DNA from: Lota lota
Taxonomy: Eukaryota > Chordata > Actinopteri > Gadiformes > Lotidae
DNA length: 64,000 nt
Direction of reading: 5' to 3'
NCBI GenBank assembly: GCA_026745465.1
Contig: JACYXH010000175.1
Location: forward strand, 4,632,001-4,696,000
In this document: one piece after another, positions 51,912 through 64,000 of the stretch
Layout of the letters: each line of letters begins with the position of its first letter
How positions within the stretch are numbered: position 1 is the stretch's first letter
Translations under genes and position numbers: made by a program
Notes under the pieces: model-generated
The model's database searches: none
The model's input: only the letters and a program-made list of their open reading frames with translations
Told to the model about the DNA's origin: nothing

Positions 51912-52020
51912 ATGATGCCGAAACGTCTGCGATTCCGGAGAAGGTCATTCCTTGGGCTTTTATTCCTCTTCTCACTGTCGACCTCCGCATTGTATTTCAT
52001 CTATTCAGCCCCCGGTATCG
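51912..52020 (+). CDS. b4galt5: Beta-1,4-galactosyltransferase 5, exon 1 (partial gene)
   Basis: Encodes the start of a type II Golgi membrane protein: a basic cytosolic tail MMPKRLRFRRRS, a membrane anchor FLGLLFLFSLSTSALYFIY, then SAPGI and a donor ATCG|GTAAGT. Human B4GALT5 has RRSLLAALFFFSLSSSLLYF then VYVAPGI at the same place. An in-frame TAA at 51879-51881 closes the frame upstream, so the start is 51912 or the next ATG at 51915. The enzyme adds galactose to glucosylceramide to form lactosylceramide. B4GALT6 has a similar beginning, but adjacency to slc9a8 in divergent orientation, as in human, favours B4GALT5. The catalytic exons lie beyond the window. Confidence 0.9.
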
Positions 52021-52082
52021 GTAAGTTTGGACTTGTCATAAGCTAAGATAATACAATGGGATGGGATTGCCTGCTGCTTTGG

Positions 52083-52212
<130 letters not shown>

Positions 52213-54702
52213 TAGTAAATGACAGCTTGACTGTACAGTAACTAAGTCTGTTTTTGACAGTGCCTATTGAGCTATTATTTCCTATTCGACGATTTGGACG
52301 CTAGCCCACAACTCGCTATAGCACAGAACACTAGCCTGCCATCACACCTTGTTACGGATAAGAATCCTGGTTATTACTATCGGGTAGTTATAATCGTTAC
52401 AGTGGGCTTACATAGAGGAACAACAGCAGGCCAGTTTGGCCGTGCTGGATAAGGATTCACCATGGGTGTTCTGTGCCCATGGTAACCGAAGTTTGCGAAG
52501 TGGATTTGCGACGAGTAGCTGTTCACGGCTATAAATCATGTGACTCTCATGAGACGCACAGGCTTCAAGTTAGAGGAACCGTGCATTTGTCTGTTCCAAT
52601 GGAACATAGCCTTCACAGCCAACGGTTGTGAAGAATAAGCGGTATTCAGTAAGAGGGGACCTATCATTTGATGCCTGTAGAAGTCACATGCATTTCAGTA
52701 GTATCCCATGACGGGAATCACTCCTAAATAATTTATGCCTCATCCCCACCCCTCCTCATTGTATGACTCCTCCTCTTGATCTGTCTGTTTGCCCACCTTA
52801 GTCTTCCTATCTGTTTGCCCACCTGAGCTTCCCTATCTTTCCTGCCTGCCTGTCCATCTGCCCATCCCTTTCCTTACTTGTACATGTACGGATGTATTTA
52901 CGGTTTGATTGCTGCTTAAGCCATTGATGTCATAAAGGTTTGTTGAGAACATGGTACACCACTCATCCTGTCATCTTACTTTTGTTCTGAGGTCCTGATT
53001 GTCTCTTTATCTCTGCTTTATGGGTTTCGATAGAGATTATCTTGTTGTCAAGGTTTCCCAACCCATATGGGACTTTTACCTGCCATTACCTGGCCATTGG
53101 TCTTTGGGCCAAGCAAACACTGCATACCTTTGAATTTGAGTGGTTGGCTAGTGCTCAACCCTTCCCCTTTAGTGACTGCACCACTCTATTGCACAACATC
53201 ACTGTGACTTTTTATATATATTCCCCATAGAGACCTTCCAACAGTTCCAGGAATTTAAATTGAGGTAAAACAGGAAGTGAAAGAATGACAGTGTCATGAG
53301 AAAGGGTTAAGTGTTTCAAAGCCAGATATAGTCTTATTGGCTGGATATCCTGTTGTATTGGCATTAATAAGTTTTCTACTCTTCAAATGGTTATTTGTAT
53401 AGATTTTTTTTTACTTGCAAAATGTACATTCAAATGCAACCCAATGAACGAGGTATGGGGAAAGTGTGCAGATTACTTACTACCACATGCCAATGTAGGT
53501 AGTCTTAAAGCTAGGGAAGGCTATTTAGAAAGAGTTCAGAGTAAGCTAGATTTTGAAAGTAAGTAATTGATGGCATTTATATAGCCAATCATTTTATTCA
53601 GCCCAATTAAATTAATGGATTGGTTATAATAGACCTGCGACAGCCACAGATACGTTTATTAGCATTTGATGTATTGATTGCTGTCCGGATGTAAAGAGAA
53701 TTTCCACAAATTTGACAAAAAATGCATTTAAAATAAATTGCCTACCCTAACTTACTTAACTTAATTTAAGTTAAACACACATGTGTGTATATCTTAAAAC
53801 ATCCAACTGAAAACTGATCTCTCTCCGTCATCAAAATGGGTATTGATCCTCATGCTTTTTACCGCCTCTGACCGACTTAATCAATAATTGATTCAACTCT
53901 TACATGGCAGACACATAAACTGACTGGAATAGTTAATGGAGACTGCAATAGAACCAAGCATTGATTCCTCCAAATGGGAATCAGAAAAAGACCACAAAAA
54001 AGCCCAAGAACACACATAATTGGCTTGTTTGACATGCATAATATACCCCCCCCCCCCCCCCCCCCCCCCCCAACCCATGCAGTTATTGATAGTATCTGCT
54101 TAGGGCTTTGGTGTAAGCTGACCCTGCCATCCCCATCCTCCTGGGTGTTAATTGGGAAGGCTTAAAAGGTCCCATGGTTGGAGGTGGGGTCCTTTCAGAA
54201 ACGTTAACAGGGAGCAGTAGCATCAACTCATTAATTATAGATGGGAGGTAGTACCAGGGTTTCTCCTGCTGCCATTGTGGAAAGCCATGGTTTTAGCCCT
54301 CTTGCTCTTTGCAGACAGCTTGGACTGGGCTGCAGATGGAGGGTCAATTTAGGGATAGTAAGAGAGAGAGCTCCCTCAAGGCAACTCAGCAAAAAGAGAG
54401 ATAGGCAAGGTGTAGGGGGGATCTGTGACGGTTAGCAAAATAAGGGTAGAGGATGGTGAAGAGAAATTATGATGCTAGAGGAAAAGGAAACAAGAGGACG
54501 ATGTTGCATTAAAAAATGTATTCAATAAAGTCTGTTTATTGTGAAGGCCATTTGAAGGCCATTTGGAAACCCAACCAATATCATTCAAGCTCAAGACGCC
54601 CCACCCAGTCGATCCCTCTCCCTCTACACCACCTTGTCTCAACACGCCTGGCACTATATTGCCACCTCTCTTATTTATATGAGCTTATGTATATGATGAT
54701 GT

Positions 54703-54995
54703 GGTAACACTTTACAATTAGGGTAACATTAGATACTGCAGTAGTAAGCATTTGTACATAGCATTAGCAGAAGGGGTTCGATTTAGGGTAAGGGTTAAGG
54801 TTATTGGTTAACCATAACCCTAATCCTATTAAATAATGTATAAATGAATACCTTAGTTAACTTAAATACAATTATTAAATGATTACCAGACCATAGTTAA
54901 CTGTTATTTAACTGTTAGTTAATGCTTATTACTGCATTAACTAATGCAGTAATAATTCATGGTCAATTAATGTACCCTTATTGTAAAGTGTTACC
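54703..54995. mobile_element. MITE, copy 3, complete
   Basis: 293 bp bounded by perfect inverted termini: GGTAACACTTTACAAT on the left and ATTGTAAAGTGTTACC on the right, then AGGG/CCCT. The internal sequence is the reverse complement of the copy at 26832-27116 (TAAATAATGTATAAAT, CCTTAGTTAACTT, TTACTGCATTAAC). No coding capacity. Confidence 0.88.
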
Positions 54996-55211
54996 AATGA
55001 TGATGATGATGATGAGTAGGAGGAGGAGCCAGGCCCCCCAAAGCCAATACACTGAATGCACGGGGGCAGGCCACAGCTGGGCCTGATTGCAGCAGTTTAT
55101 TTAATTAAAACATGAGAGGATCCCACTGGAGCAAGCGCTAGGGATGGCACAGGGCCTATTTATAGGAACACAGAGCTGCTGCACCCACACACACGTTTGT
55201 ACATACAAATG

Positions 55212-55255
<44 letters not shown>

Positions 55256-55367
55256 CAATTTAGCTCTCAGAGAGAAGGTTGAAGAATAGAAGGGCAGGTG
55301 CTCCCTTTATTCCATTGAGACCCAGTTTGTTTGTGTGTGTGTGTGTTTATTTACTGCATGTAATATA

Positions 55368-56542
55368 CACTATATTGCCAAAAGTTTTGGGACACCTGCC
55401 TTTACATGCACATGAAGGTTAATGACATCCCATTCTTAATCCGTAGGGTTTAATATGGAGTCTGCCCACCCTTTGCAGCTATAACAGCTTCAACTCTTCT
55501 GGGAAGGCTTTCCACAAGGTTGAGGAGTGTGTTTATGGGAATTTTTGAAGCGTTCTTCAGTCTCCGCTCTAATTCATCCCAAAGGTGTTCTATCGGGTTG
55601 AGGTCAGGACTAGTCAAGTTCCTCTACACCAAACTCGCTCATCCATGTCTTTATGGACCTTGCTTTGTGCACTGGTGCGCAGTCATGCTGGAACAGGAAG
55701 GGGCCATCCCCAAACTGTTCCCACAAAGTTGGGAGCATGAATTTGTCCAAAATGTCTTGGTATGCTGAAGCATTAACAGTGGTTAACTAAGGGGCCTGGA
55801 ACTAAGGGGCCAAGCCCAACCCCTGAAAAACAACCCCACACCATAATCCCCGCTCCACCAAACTTTACTCTTGGCACAATGCAGTCAGGCAAGTACCGTT
55901 CTCCTGGCAACCGCCAAACCCAGACTCGTCCATCGGATTGTCGGACAGAGAAGCGTGATTCGTCACTCCAGAGAACACGTCTCCACTGCTCTAGTGTCCA
56001 GTGGCGGTGTGTTTTACACCACTGCATCCGAAGCTTTGCATTGCACTTAGTGATGTAAGGCTTGGATGCAGCTGCTCGGCCATGGAGCTCTCTACGCACT
56101 GTTCTTGAGCTAATCTGAAGGTCACACGAAGTTTGGAGGTCTGTAGCTATTGACTCTGCAGAAAGTTGGTGACTTCTGCGCACTGTGCGCCTCAGCATGC
56201 GTTGACCCCACTTTGTGATTTTACGTGGCCTATCACTTCATGACTGAGTTTCTGTTGTTCCCAAATGCTTCCACTTTGTTATAATACCAATAACAGTTGA
56301 CCGTGGAATATTTAGTAGTGAGGAAATTTCACGAATGGACTGATTGCACAGGTGGCAACCTATCACGGTACCACGCTTGAATTCACTGAGCTCCTGAGAG
56401 TGACCCATTCTTTCACAAATGTTTGTAGAAGCAGTCTGCATGCCTAGGTGCTTGATTTTATACACCTGTGGCCATGGAAGTGTTTGGCACACCTGAATTC
56501 AATGATTCGGAGGGGTGTCCCAATACTTTTGGCAATATAGTG
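55368..56542 (-). mobile_element. Tc1-like transposon, decayed
   Basis: 1175 bp with inverted ends CACTATATTGCCAAAAGTTT (left) and CACTATATTGCCAAAAGTAT (complement of right), each flanked by TA (55366-55367, 56543-56544), the Tc1/mariner target duplication. The interior encodes a broken transposase on the minus strand. Confidence 0.93.
55773..56453 (-). pseudogene. Tc1-like transposase pseudogene
   Basis: Starts near 56408 with MGHSQELSEFKRGTVIGCHL and a helix-turn-helix (IREISSLLNIPRSTV). A stop follows TTETQS, and the frame resumes at 56198 ([20 protein letters not shown]). The catalytic part has [11 protein letters not shown] (first catalytic Asp) and [12 protein letters not shown]. It is then deleted after GPLVP, so the second catalytic Asp and the DDE glutamate region are lost from this frame. 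At least one stop and several deletions make it non-functional. Confidence 0.88.
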
Positions 56543-59219
56543 TATGAGTGAGTGTATATAATGTTAACTGACACAACACTGACAATTACGTTTTCTGATT
56601 AGTGCCAAGTGGTAACACTGCCTGTGTCAGGAAAAACAATAGCATTGTGTACCATGTGTGTTTCAAACCAATGAATTCCAATGTTATTTGTTGTTGAAAA
56701 CAGGTGAATACCAGCATGTATACCTTCTTAAAAAAGACTCTTCTCTACTGTGTATCATGGAAGGCACTTACTTTTATTCAAAAATTATGGAGAGTAAACA
56801 TAATTCCCACATAGTGTAAACGTGTAACATGGATACTGAATGGAATAATAGCATTGCATTTAGCATTGCACTTACACTAATGTGCTCATAGTTTAAGGGC
56901 AGTGAGATGTGATATACATTTTGCTTGAGTGCTTTTTTTGCCACAACAAAATTCTCGCTTACACCCACACAATCTTTCACACCAACTGCCACTAGTCTGG
57001 ACTGGGTTGCACCAGCTATGCGTAAATTCATTATTATATCTGTGTGTAACGTCCTTACTAAGTCCTTGGTAACCACTAATTAGTTTCAAACTAGCTGTTT
57101 ACTACATTTGGTTGGACCACCGATACGCAAGTAATGAACTAACGCGGTCCAAGCCAGCTTCCCCCATAATTGTGTAATCATTTATTTTGCACCAACTGCC
57201 ACCATTTACACCTGCTTAGGGTTATGTTTTAAAACTTAACACAACGTAAAAACCAGTTTGTGTGGTGCAACCTGTATTATAATATGTGAATCCCTACTAG
57301 ACTACCTTTTAACTTAGGCAAAGCTGGTACAATGGCTTATTACAATTTACGGTATTCTACATCGTGCACTTTTGATGGGCTATAGGCAGTTTTTGTGACA
57401 AACATCCCATGATAATACATGAACTGAATCACCCAGCTACAGCCGTTCTTTAGAAATGCAGTATTGTGTGGAAACAGCTTTGCATTTGCCTTGTGACGAT
57501 GGCCTGGGGCCCTGACCAATGACCTATAAGCTCTCATGATAACTTCTGAGACCAATGTGTCATGCCCTGCATTCTTTGACTGTGTGTGCAAGTGTATGTG
57601 TGTGTCTGTATACACTTCCTTCAGAGTCACCTTCTCAGTTTCCTGAGGCCTCAGAAAGCCATTTGAATTCTCATTTGAATATAAACTGGCAAGCACTTTG
57701 AACACACACACACACAGACACACAGAAGCACAGGGAAAGGCGTGATTCATATTCTTTGTACACGCGTGGGCCTCATATTGTTTTTAATTAGTTGTTTGGA
57801 TTGTTTGCATATTAGGCCTATGCCGCACACCGTGTTTACAAGTTTATTAAGAAACCGAAGACAAATGGTTTAGTCGCCACCCATGTGTAACTCACTGGCT
57901 TCTATGGCAAGTGATTTATTCATGCACTAATTTAGATTAGCGTAAGGCCTTGAATCCTTGACTGAATTGAATGAGTTTATAGCTGGCGTTGTCCTTATAT
58001 ATGTATCCAATACTTCAATGTTGTAACAATGAAGTGGTCTCGCTTTCCCTTCTTGTTGATGCCTCCTCCACTCAAAGTTCTGTGTCTCTTTAGATATGTT
58101 TATGGGCCTTAAACCTTGGTGTCCGTGGTTGCTATAGATCTAACGATGCGTGAAACAGGCACATATATGTATCTCCCCACATATAGAAAAAAGCTGATAA
58201 AAGGTTAAGCACACAGGCTTCTAATTGTGTGCGCCATGGGAAGTGTTGCAGGACTGCATAGAAGACAGTGTCCGTAAGTCTTCAAAGTAGAAGGAAGAAG
58301 ATCCAAGGGTCTTTAGAGAAGGAGGGAGGCGTGCATGATGTGTATTTCATCCATATAAAGTCATAGCTGTAGGAGAAGAGATAGTCTACTACACAGTGCA
58401 ACCATCAGACTGGGTATTTCTAGTGTATTTAGACATGTAGCCAGCAACATCACTTGCTAGTGTCCACTTAAAGACACTGGAATGGATATATTGACTACAA
58501 AGTATACTATTATTTCCATATTCCTACCATACATTCGCATGAACTCTGTCAGGCTCATTAAATTTCCAGTCGCCTAGTTCAGCCAATTAAATTTAAACTA
58601 ATTGCTTGGCCACTGTAGTTTTGCAGCATTAGGAGTACACAGGAAGGCACAGTCATCAATAATAAAGTATTTATTTGTCATATTTATTTAGTCTTAGTTC
58701 CACAACCTATTTAATAGTGAAACACCTGTGCTAGTATAATTAATTCAACGGAACACGAACAGAATTCCTGGCATCTGACATTTTAGCTTTGGTTACTATG
58801 GTCACTGCAGCGCTTGGCCCCTCCCAGGATAGACTCCTCTTTATCGTCACAGCAAACACAAAAAACATACCAGCTTTGTTCCCTTGATCACTGTTGCTAG
58901 ACCAAGATAAATAACCAGGAATTGTGTTTAAAATCAAATGGTCCAGTGCCAAATTTAAATTGTTATTGTTTTTGTAAAACGATAAGGAAATGTGAAGTAG
59001 TTTGTAGTGTCGGTATATGTCTGTGTTTGCGCGTGCGTGTAGGCGTGTAGACGTGTGTGTCTTGGATGATACAAGAATGTGTGATGGGAAATGCTGAATT
59101 AACAATTTAATCCAGTTAATCATTAACGGAGTGAGTTCATTGCACCTCACTTAGTTAGAGCCATTGGCAATCCTCTTAAAGCGTTCGACTATGCACCCAC
59201 CTTCCATTCTTCACACTTA

Positions 59220-59220
<1 letters not shown>

Positions 59221-59280
<60 letters not shown>
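59221..59280. repeat. (CA)n microsatellite
   Basis: About 30 CA units in b4galt5 intron 1. Confidence 0.97.
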
Positions 59281-59282
<2 letters not shown>

Positions 59283-62002
59283 ACTACTACGTACTCTTAC
59301 TCTAACACAGCCTCAATCCCAATATAGGGTCTATATACACCAACAGCAAGCCTTGCCTTGAAAATGCTAAGGAATTACGTAACTTTTACTGCCAGGATTT
59401 AAATTTACAATTTAAATCCAGACTGCCCTTTCCTAAGGCCGCTCTTAAAAGACCCCCGTCCATTCTATTCAGAGGGAGATTTAACACACAATAAACATGG
59501 CCCTCTAAGCCTTTTGTCTGGGTGTAATGGTAATACCTTGCTTTTGTCAAGTTCATATTTGGGACGGCTCCACTACAGGTCTGCAGGAGTTCATGCTATC
59601 ATTGACACCTTCAGTGCATAACTTCATTGTCGCAAATCACAGAATAGAGATAAAGAACATGTTTTACAGTAGATTGTATAGTTATTCAACATCGTCATTC
59701 AGCAATGACGTCACTTAAGTTATGACATATATTTCAGATGCTGAAGGGGTCAGGTTGCAAAATATTTACGTCGTCACACCTTCTGAAAACCGTTGACCTC
59801 ATTGTATTGATTTATTTTAGAAAATCAATACAATTGCAATTCCTGGATAGAGTTCAACAAAGGAACTTGAACTTTGTTCATAGTGTTGTAGCTTCACACG
59901 TTTCGTATGTATCTATTTGCACACTGAGGCACGGCACCTTTCTTCTGTAAATAGCTCTTAAAAGAATGAAGTCTCTGTTGCAAGGTTAAAGTCGCAATGT
60001 GTAACATTTCAAATAGCAAATAGCTTAAAACTGGACATATCTGTAGTCTGATTGATAGTGATTTCAATAATGTCAGCAATAAAATCACATCCTATAGCTT
60101 ATATATTCTGCAAATAAAAAATCTCTCTCCGTTCACTAGAATCGTACTATTGACACTCCCAAAACCCTTCCCACTCAGAGCCAGCCGAGAAACGCTAGTT
60201 TGCGTCACACAGCTGCACAGCCAATTTGATGGGACAGAACACTGTTATTAAGTGTTTTGAATTCTGAAAGTCTCTCGCATACTAACTGGGTGGGGCTCAA
60301 TCTAACACAATGTGAATTTTAGTTGCTGGAAGGAACCCTAAAAACCCTGACATCCCTGACCCCTGGCCTAACATTGCCCAGACCAATTTGCAAATGCGTA
60401 ATAGTCTGGAACCTCTCAGTTAATTTTGGATTTCCAAGGGGCGTTATCAAACGTTGCAGACCAAAAATGCCTCTGGATAGACAACCAATCAGATCTACGA
60501 AACGTGTGAAATATCATTGCCAGCCATCTTGGTTGTTTATGAAGATTCCTCCTGGCATATGCCAGAGCAAATAAAACATGAGCTGGTAGATTCATCTGGT
60601 TCCCAGGCTACCAAAAACCATGACTTGACCTGGATTTAGCCAATATATAATAGATAATACCAAACCATAACCATATCAAATGTTATGCCATCTTGTAACA
60701 CACAGACATGCACATGTTTTGCTTTACAAAACAGAATATCCAATCTTGAGCACACGTTTTTTACATGGTACGAAAAGTAATGCCATTCCCAAATGTCTTT
60801 AATCCCTGATTTTGATGAAATTGCAAACGTTGATCAATCACCTGCCTCAGATCAAGCCCCAAACAAAATGGCCCCTCTTAACAGGATTTACACCACAGAC
60901 TGTCTTAACTGTTCAGTTACACTTCATTAAGCAGCCCAGGACCTTCCGTTATCAAAGCTGAAGGTTATTATTAACTTAAGTATAACTTCTCTTCATGACA
61001 TCTGTGTTATCTGAAAAATGTACTTCCTGTATAATTTCCCCTGTATACTAAGCAGCTGTGGATGTCTGAACACCGACAAACGGTTGACCTGACCACATAG
61101 TATAGTGTAAGGAGGGTGTAGACTGTGGGTGTAGCAGTGGCCAACTATTTCTGTAACACAGTCACGCTGAAGAAAACCCCTATTTTTATGTGAGGACTGC
61201 GCCAGGTCTCAGGTTGTTGTCACTGATAATGTCAACCGTGTTTTGAGCATCCAAAAAGTGGCTACCATCGGCATTAACCAAGGTGGGGGTGACTGGTCAA
61301 GTGCTGCTGTGATCAACGTTTGCATAGATAACCATACAACACCCATGTTAGCTGGAACAGCCTTAGCGTTTGTTATGAATAGACTCAGTCAAATCCATGA
61401 CAGTTGGTCATAGTTGTGAATAACATGCACCCTGCAGACCCTTTGTAGATGTTTGTTCTAACAACCTCCCCGGAGGCTATGGTACACCACCCTGTAGTGA
61501 TATTGTCCACAAAGAGCTAATCAGTGGCCTTCTTCATGATGAGTTAACAGGAAAAAATAAACTAAACTAAGCAAGAGGAGGAGCACAGAATCCATGAAAA
61601 CAAACGATCACTGGAAAGCAAAAGCTACAAAGCACAATAAACAATTTCTGAAATTTATTTTGGATTTTTGTCATTTCTGCCTATACAGTCAGACTGATGT
61701 TTGAATCTGAATTAACTTATTGAGCTAATGTGTTAATACATGTATTGCTGGAGGCTGTTCCTACTATTCCTGCCAATGTTGTGGCTTGCTTTGATCCTAT
61801 CATTACTGACACACATTTCCCTAGATTACAGTGTAACAAAGAGCATGCTACATTCCACCTAGGTGGCTGCCACACTCCACCTAGGTGACTTTTACTGGGC
61901 TCCTCCAAACAAAGGACACAGGGTGATTTTTTTTTAAAGTTTTGCATAGAATGATACATGGCCTGGTGCTCCATGTTGCCATGTAGGAGGTCTCTCTCAG
62001 AG

Positions 62003-62138
62003 TGTGTGCGGTGATGGCTGGTTTAACCTGTGCACATTGAATACTCAATGTGCAACAGGTGTGCAGCCTCACCCAGCCCCAGAGTCCAATCAGACTCGGC
62101 CAGGTGAGGCTGCTTAAACCAGCCATCATCCACACACA
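62003..62138. repeat. Three-way-junction inverted repeat
   Basis: The outer arms GATGGCTGGTTTAA and TTAAACCAGCCATC (extended by TGTGTG/CACACA) enclose two hairpins: CCTGTGCACATTGA with TCAATGTGCAACAGG, and GCAGCCTCACC with GGTGAGGCTGC. Little is left unpaired at the junction. Confidence 0.85.
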
Positions 62139-62613
62139 GTCCCACATACAGCTCTGGCTTTTAAGAGCAGATGCATATGGAGTCGATGTTAACCACCAAA
62201 GATATGAACCTGTGACACTGTACAGCCAGGAATGTGCTGTGTTTGTGTATAGGTCACTTGTGTGGCAGCAGAACAGTGAACTAGAGACTGCCCCGGCCTA
62301 AGAGTTCAATGAACAGGGGTAACCCCCAGCTGTGGAGAGGCATCACACTTCTGCAGGGAGTTAGGGGGAAATAGGTGTGAGTGTCTGCATGTGCACGTAT
62401 GTGTGTGTGTGTGTGTGTGTGGTGTGTTCTTGCATGTGTGTTTGCCTCTGTGCCCGTGTCATTGCCATGTTGCTGTCAGTTAATTGTTATAGTGAGGGAG
62501 CGACAGCCTTTAGACCAGAATTTACTGGACAGCGGCCAGATATGTAAAATTTTGATAGAAATGAGCACAGCAGGATTGATTCACCTCTTTGGGTCCTTCA
62601 CCCCACCTACAAC

Positions 62614-62956
62614 TGTTATGGTCCGAGCTCAAAACCCAAATGCAGGACACCGAGTCAGGATACGTGAATGAAGGTAATCAGATTTAATGACAAGACAGGG
62701 AATGACTGAACGTGAATGTAGACAAGGCAGGCGGATAAACGGGCGGGCAGACAGGTAACCAGATAAACCAGAAACCAGGACGAGGATCTGGAGAACAAAG
62801 AAAAATGCAATTAGTCAGAATACTTAGTGACAGTAAACTTCAGAGAAGTACTGTAATCCTAAGTGGCCGAGAGTTTCACTGACGCACAACCAAACCTACA
62901 CTGACAAACAGGAGAGCAAGACTGGCCCAGGCTAGGTTGAAGTGTAGGGCGTGACA
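62614..62956 (-). repeat. Gypsy 3' LTR
   Basis: 343 bp. On the minus strand it runs from TGTCACGCCCTACAC to GGACCATAACA (TG...CA). It is preceded on that strand by the purine tract AGAGGAGGGTG. The right edge of the window (about 63925-64000) repeats its beginning (GTGTAGGGCGT, AGCTAGGTGGAGG), consistent with part of the partner LTR. Confidence 0.8.
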
Positions 62957-64000
62957 GTACACCCTCCTCTATGGTCGCCATCTGGCGCACCTCTGTATCC
63001 CGTCGGGTGCATACGATGGGAGTCCCGGATCAGGCCGGGGTCCGGGATCTGGGAATGAGGTATCCATGAACACTCCTTGGGACTGTAACTCTCCCAGTCC
63101 ACTAAATACTGAAACGTGTGACCTGTGACCCCGGCACGTCCAACAGCCGCAGGACAGTGTAGGCATGATGGTCCTCTATCTGGGGAGGTGAACTGAGGGC
63201 CTCTTGTCAGACACAATGTCAAAACGGATGCCATGAAGCCGCAAAACACGGTCCACCATGAGATCTGTGGTCTCCCTGGCTCAGGGAAGTTAAGACATAA
63301 GCAAGGAAATGTTCACCTTTTGAAAAACGATTAATGACGGGGAGAATGGTCATATTACCAAAATGGGCGGAGACCAGTGACAAAATCCAGAGCGATATGG
63401 GACCATGGACAATTAGGGACGGGAAGAGGACGGAGAAAACCAAAGTGAGGTTTGGAGGACGTCTTGTTCTGGACACAGACGGTGCAGGCAGCCATGAATG
63501 ACTTAACATCATCATCCATGGACGTCCGCCAAAACCGTTGTCGGAGGAATGCAATAGTCCGTTTGATCCCAGGATGACTGGTGAGTTGTGCGAAATGAGC
63601 CCACTGGATAACCTGGGAGCGGGGGACCGTTACCGGGGTCATGCTGGTATCCCTGGGCTTGTCTGACCTGCGACTCCATCTCGAAGGAGGACGGTGACGA
63701 AGCAGGTTGACCTTTCGGGGGCCAGGGCGGGGGAGAGAGTGAGGGAGACTGGGAAAAAAATTTAAATGTCATCAATGTAAACAAAAACAAACCGGTTCAG
63801 CATATCTCGGAGCACATCGTTGACCGAGCCAAAAGGCCTCACTAGATATTCAAAGTGTCCAAGGGGAGTGTTGAATGCCGTCTTCCACTCGCCTTCGCAG
63901 ACAGTGGCTGACAGACAGGATAGCTGGAGCCTGGACCACGCTCAAACAGAGACAAACTGGAGAGAGAGACTGGCCCAAGCTAGGTGGAGGTGTAGGGCGT
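62957..64000 (-). mobile_element. Chromodomain Ty3/gypsy element, internally deleted, runs off the edge
   Basis: Minus-strand fragments in order: an LTR start at the edge, an RT piece ([20 protein letters not shown], then VFVYIDD at about 63765-63785), an integrase zinc-binding region and core start (FLRQRFWRTSMDDDV, CTVCVQNK, PWSHIALDFVTGL), a later integrase piece (NRFSKGEHF), and a chromodomain-like C-terminus ([24 protein letters not shown]). Frames are shifted and segments are missing between each block, so it is dead. Confidence 0.85.

Noticed and set aside
51655-51915. 86-codon plus-strand frame before b4galt5
   Set aside because: It has no ATG start, overlaps the b4galt5 start in another frame, and carries no known motif; treated as leader sequence.
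57340-57750. 136-codon minus-strand frame
   Set aside because: No motif, lies within b4galt5 intron 1 on the opposite strand, and composition is ordinary.
58740-59150. 136-codon minus-strand frame
   Set aside because: No recognisable domain and no promoter or splice support.

Overview
The window looks like nuclear DNA of a ray-finned fish. It has vertebrate-type split genes with GT-AG introns, very many long (CA/TG)n microsatellites, and fish-type repeats: a decayed Tc1-like transposon, Harbinger-like short elements, L2-like LINE fragments, a Gmr1-like Ty3/gypsy element and a chromodomain gypsy element. The exact species cannot be fixed from the sequence. Nothing bacterial, phage-like or CRISPR-like is present.

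Two genes are firmly recognised. slc9a8 (sodium/proton exchanger NHE8) lies on the minus strand from 50552 (start) to 28374 (stop). I could place all 16 coding exons with consensus splice sites and consistent phases, giving a 1917-nt reading frame (638 residues). b4galt5 (beta-1,4-galactosyltransferase 5) starts on the plus strand at 51912. Only its first coding exon is inside the window, and the remaining 12 kb to the right edge is its first intron. The two genes are head to head, 1.36 kb apart, as SLC9A8 and B4GALT5 are in human. The shared intergenic region carries two close matches to the ZNF143 motif and a long (CA)n tract. NHE8 exchanges Na+ for H+ in Golgi, endosomal and apical membranes. 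B4GALT5 makes lactosylceramide in the Golgi. Both act in the secretory pathway, but the sequence shows proximity, not functional coupling.

Layout: 1-27 kb is gene-poor and repeat-rich. It holds one weak candidate first exon with a TATA box on the minus strand at 2.8-3.1 kb, an L2-like LINE fragment at 3.3-4.0 kb, a minisatellite split by a LINE 3' end at 14.8-15.8 kb, and a Harbinger-like element nested in an older short inverted-repeat element at 16.7-17.5 kb. 27.2-50.6 kb is slc9a8. Its 8-kb intron 4 contains an antisense Gmr1-like retrotransposon with an open gag frame and a heavily deleted pol. 50.6-51.9 kb is the divergent promoter. 52-64 kb is b4galt5 intron 1, with a short inverted-repeat element, a broken Tc1-like transposon, a three-way-junction inverted repeat and the 3' half of a deleted chromodomain gypsy element running off the right edge.

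I do not see an undescribed multi-gene system. The points most worth following are a perfect 38-bp-arm palindrome, the intact gag in a dead retroelement, repeat tracts placed directly at splice sites, the N-terminal exon of this NHE8, and the nested transposons with readable target duplications.
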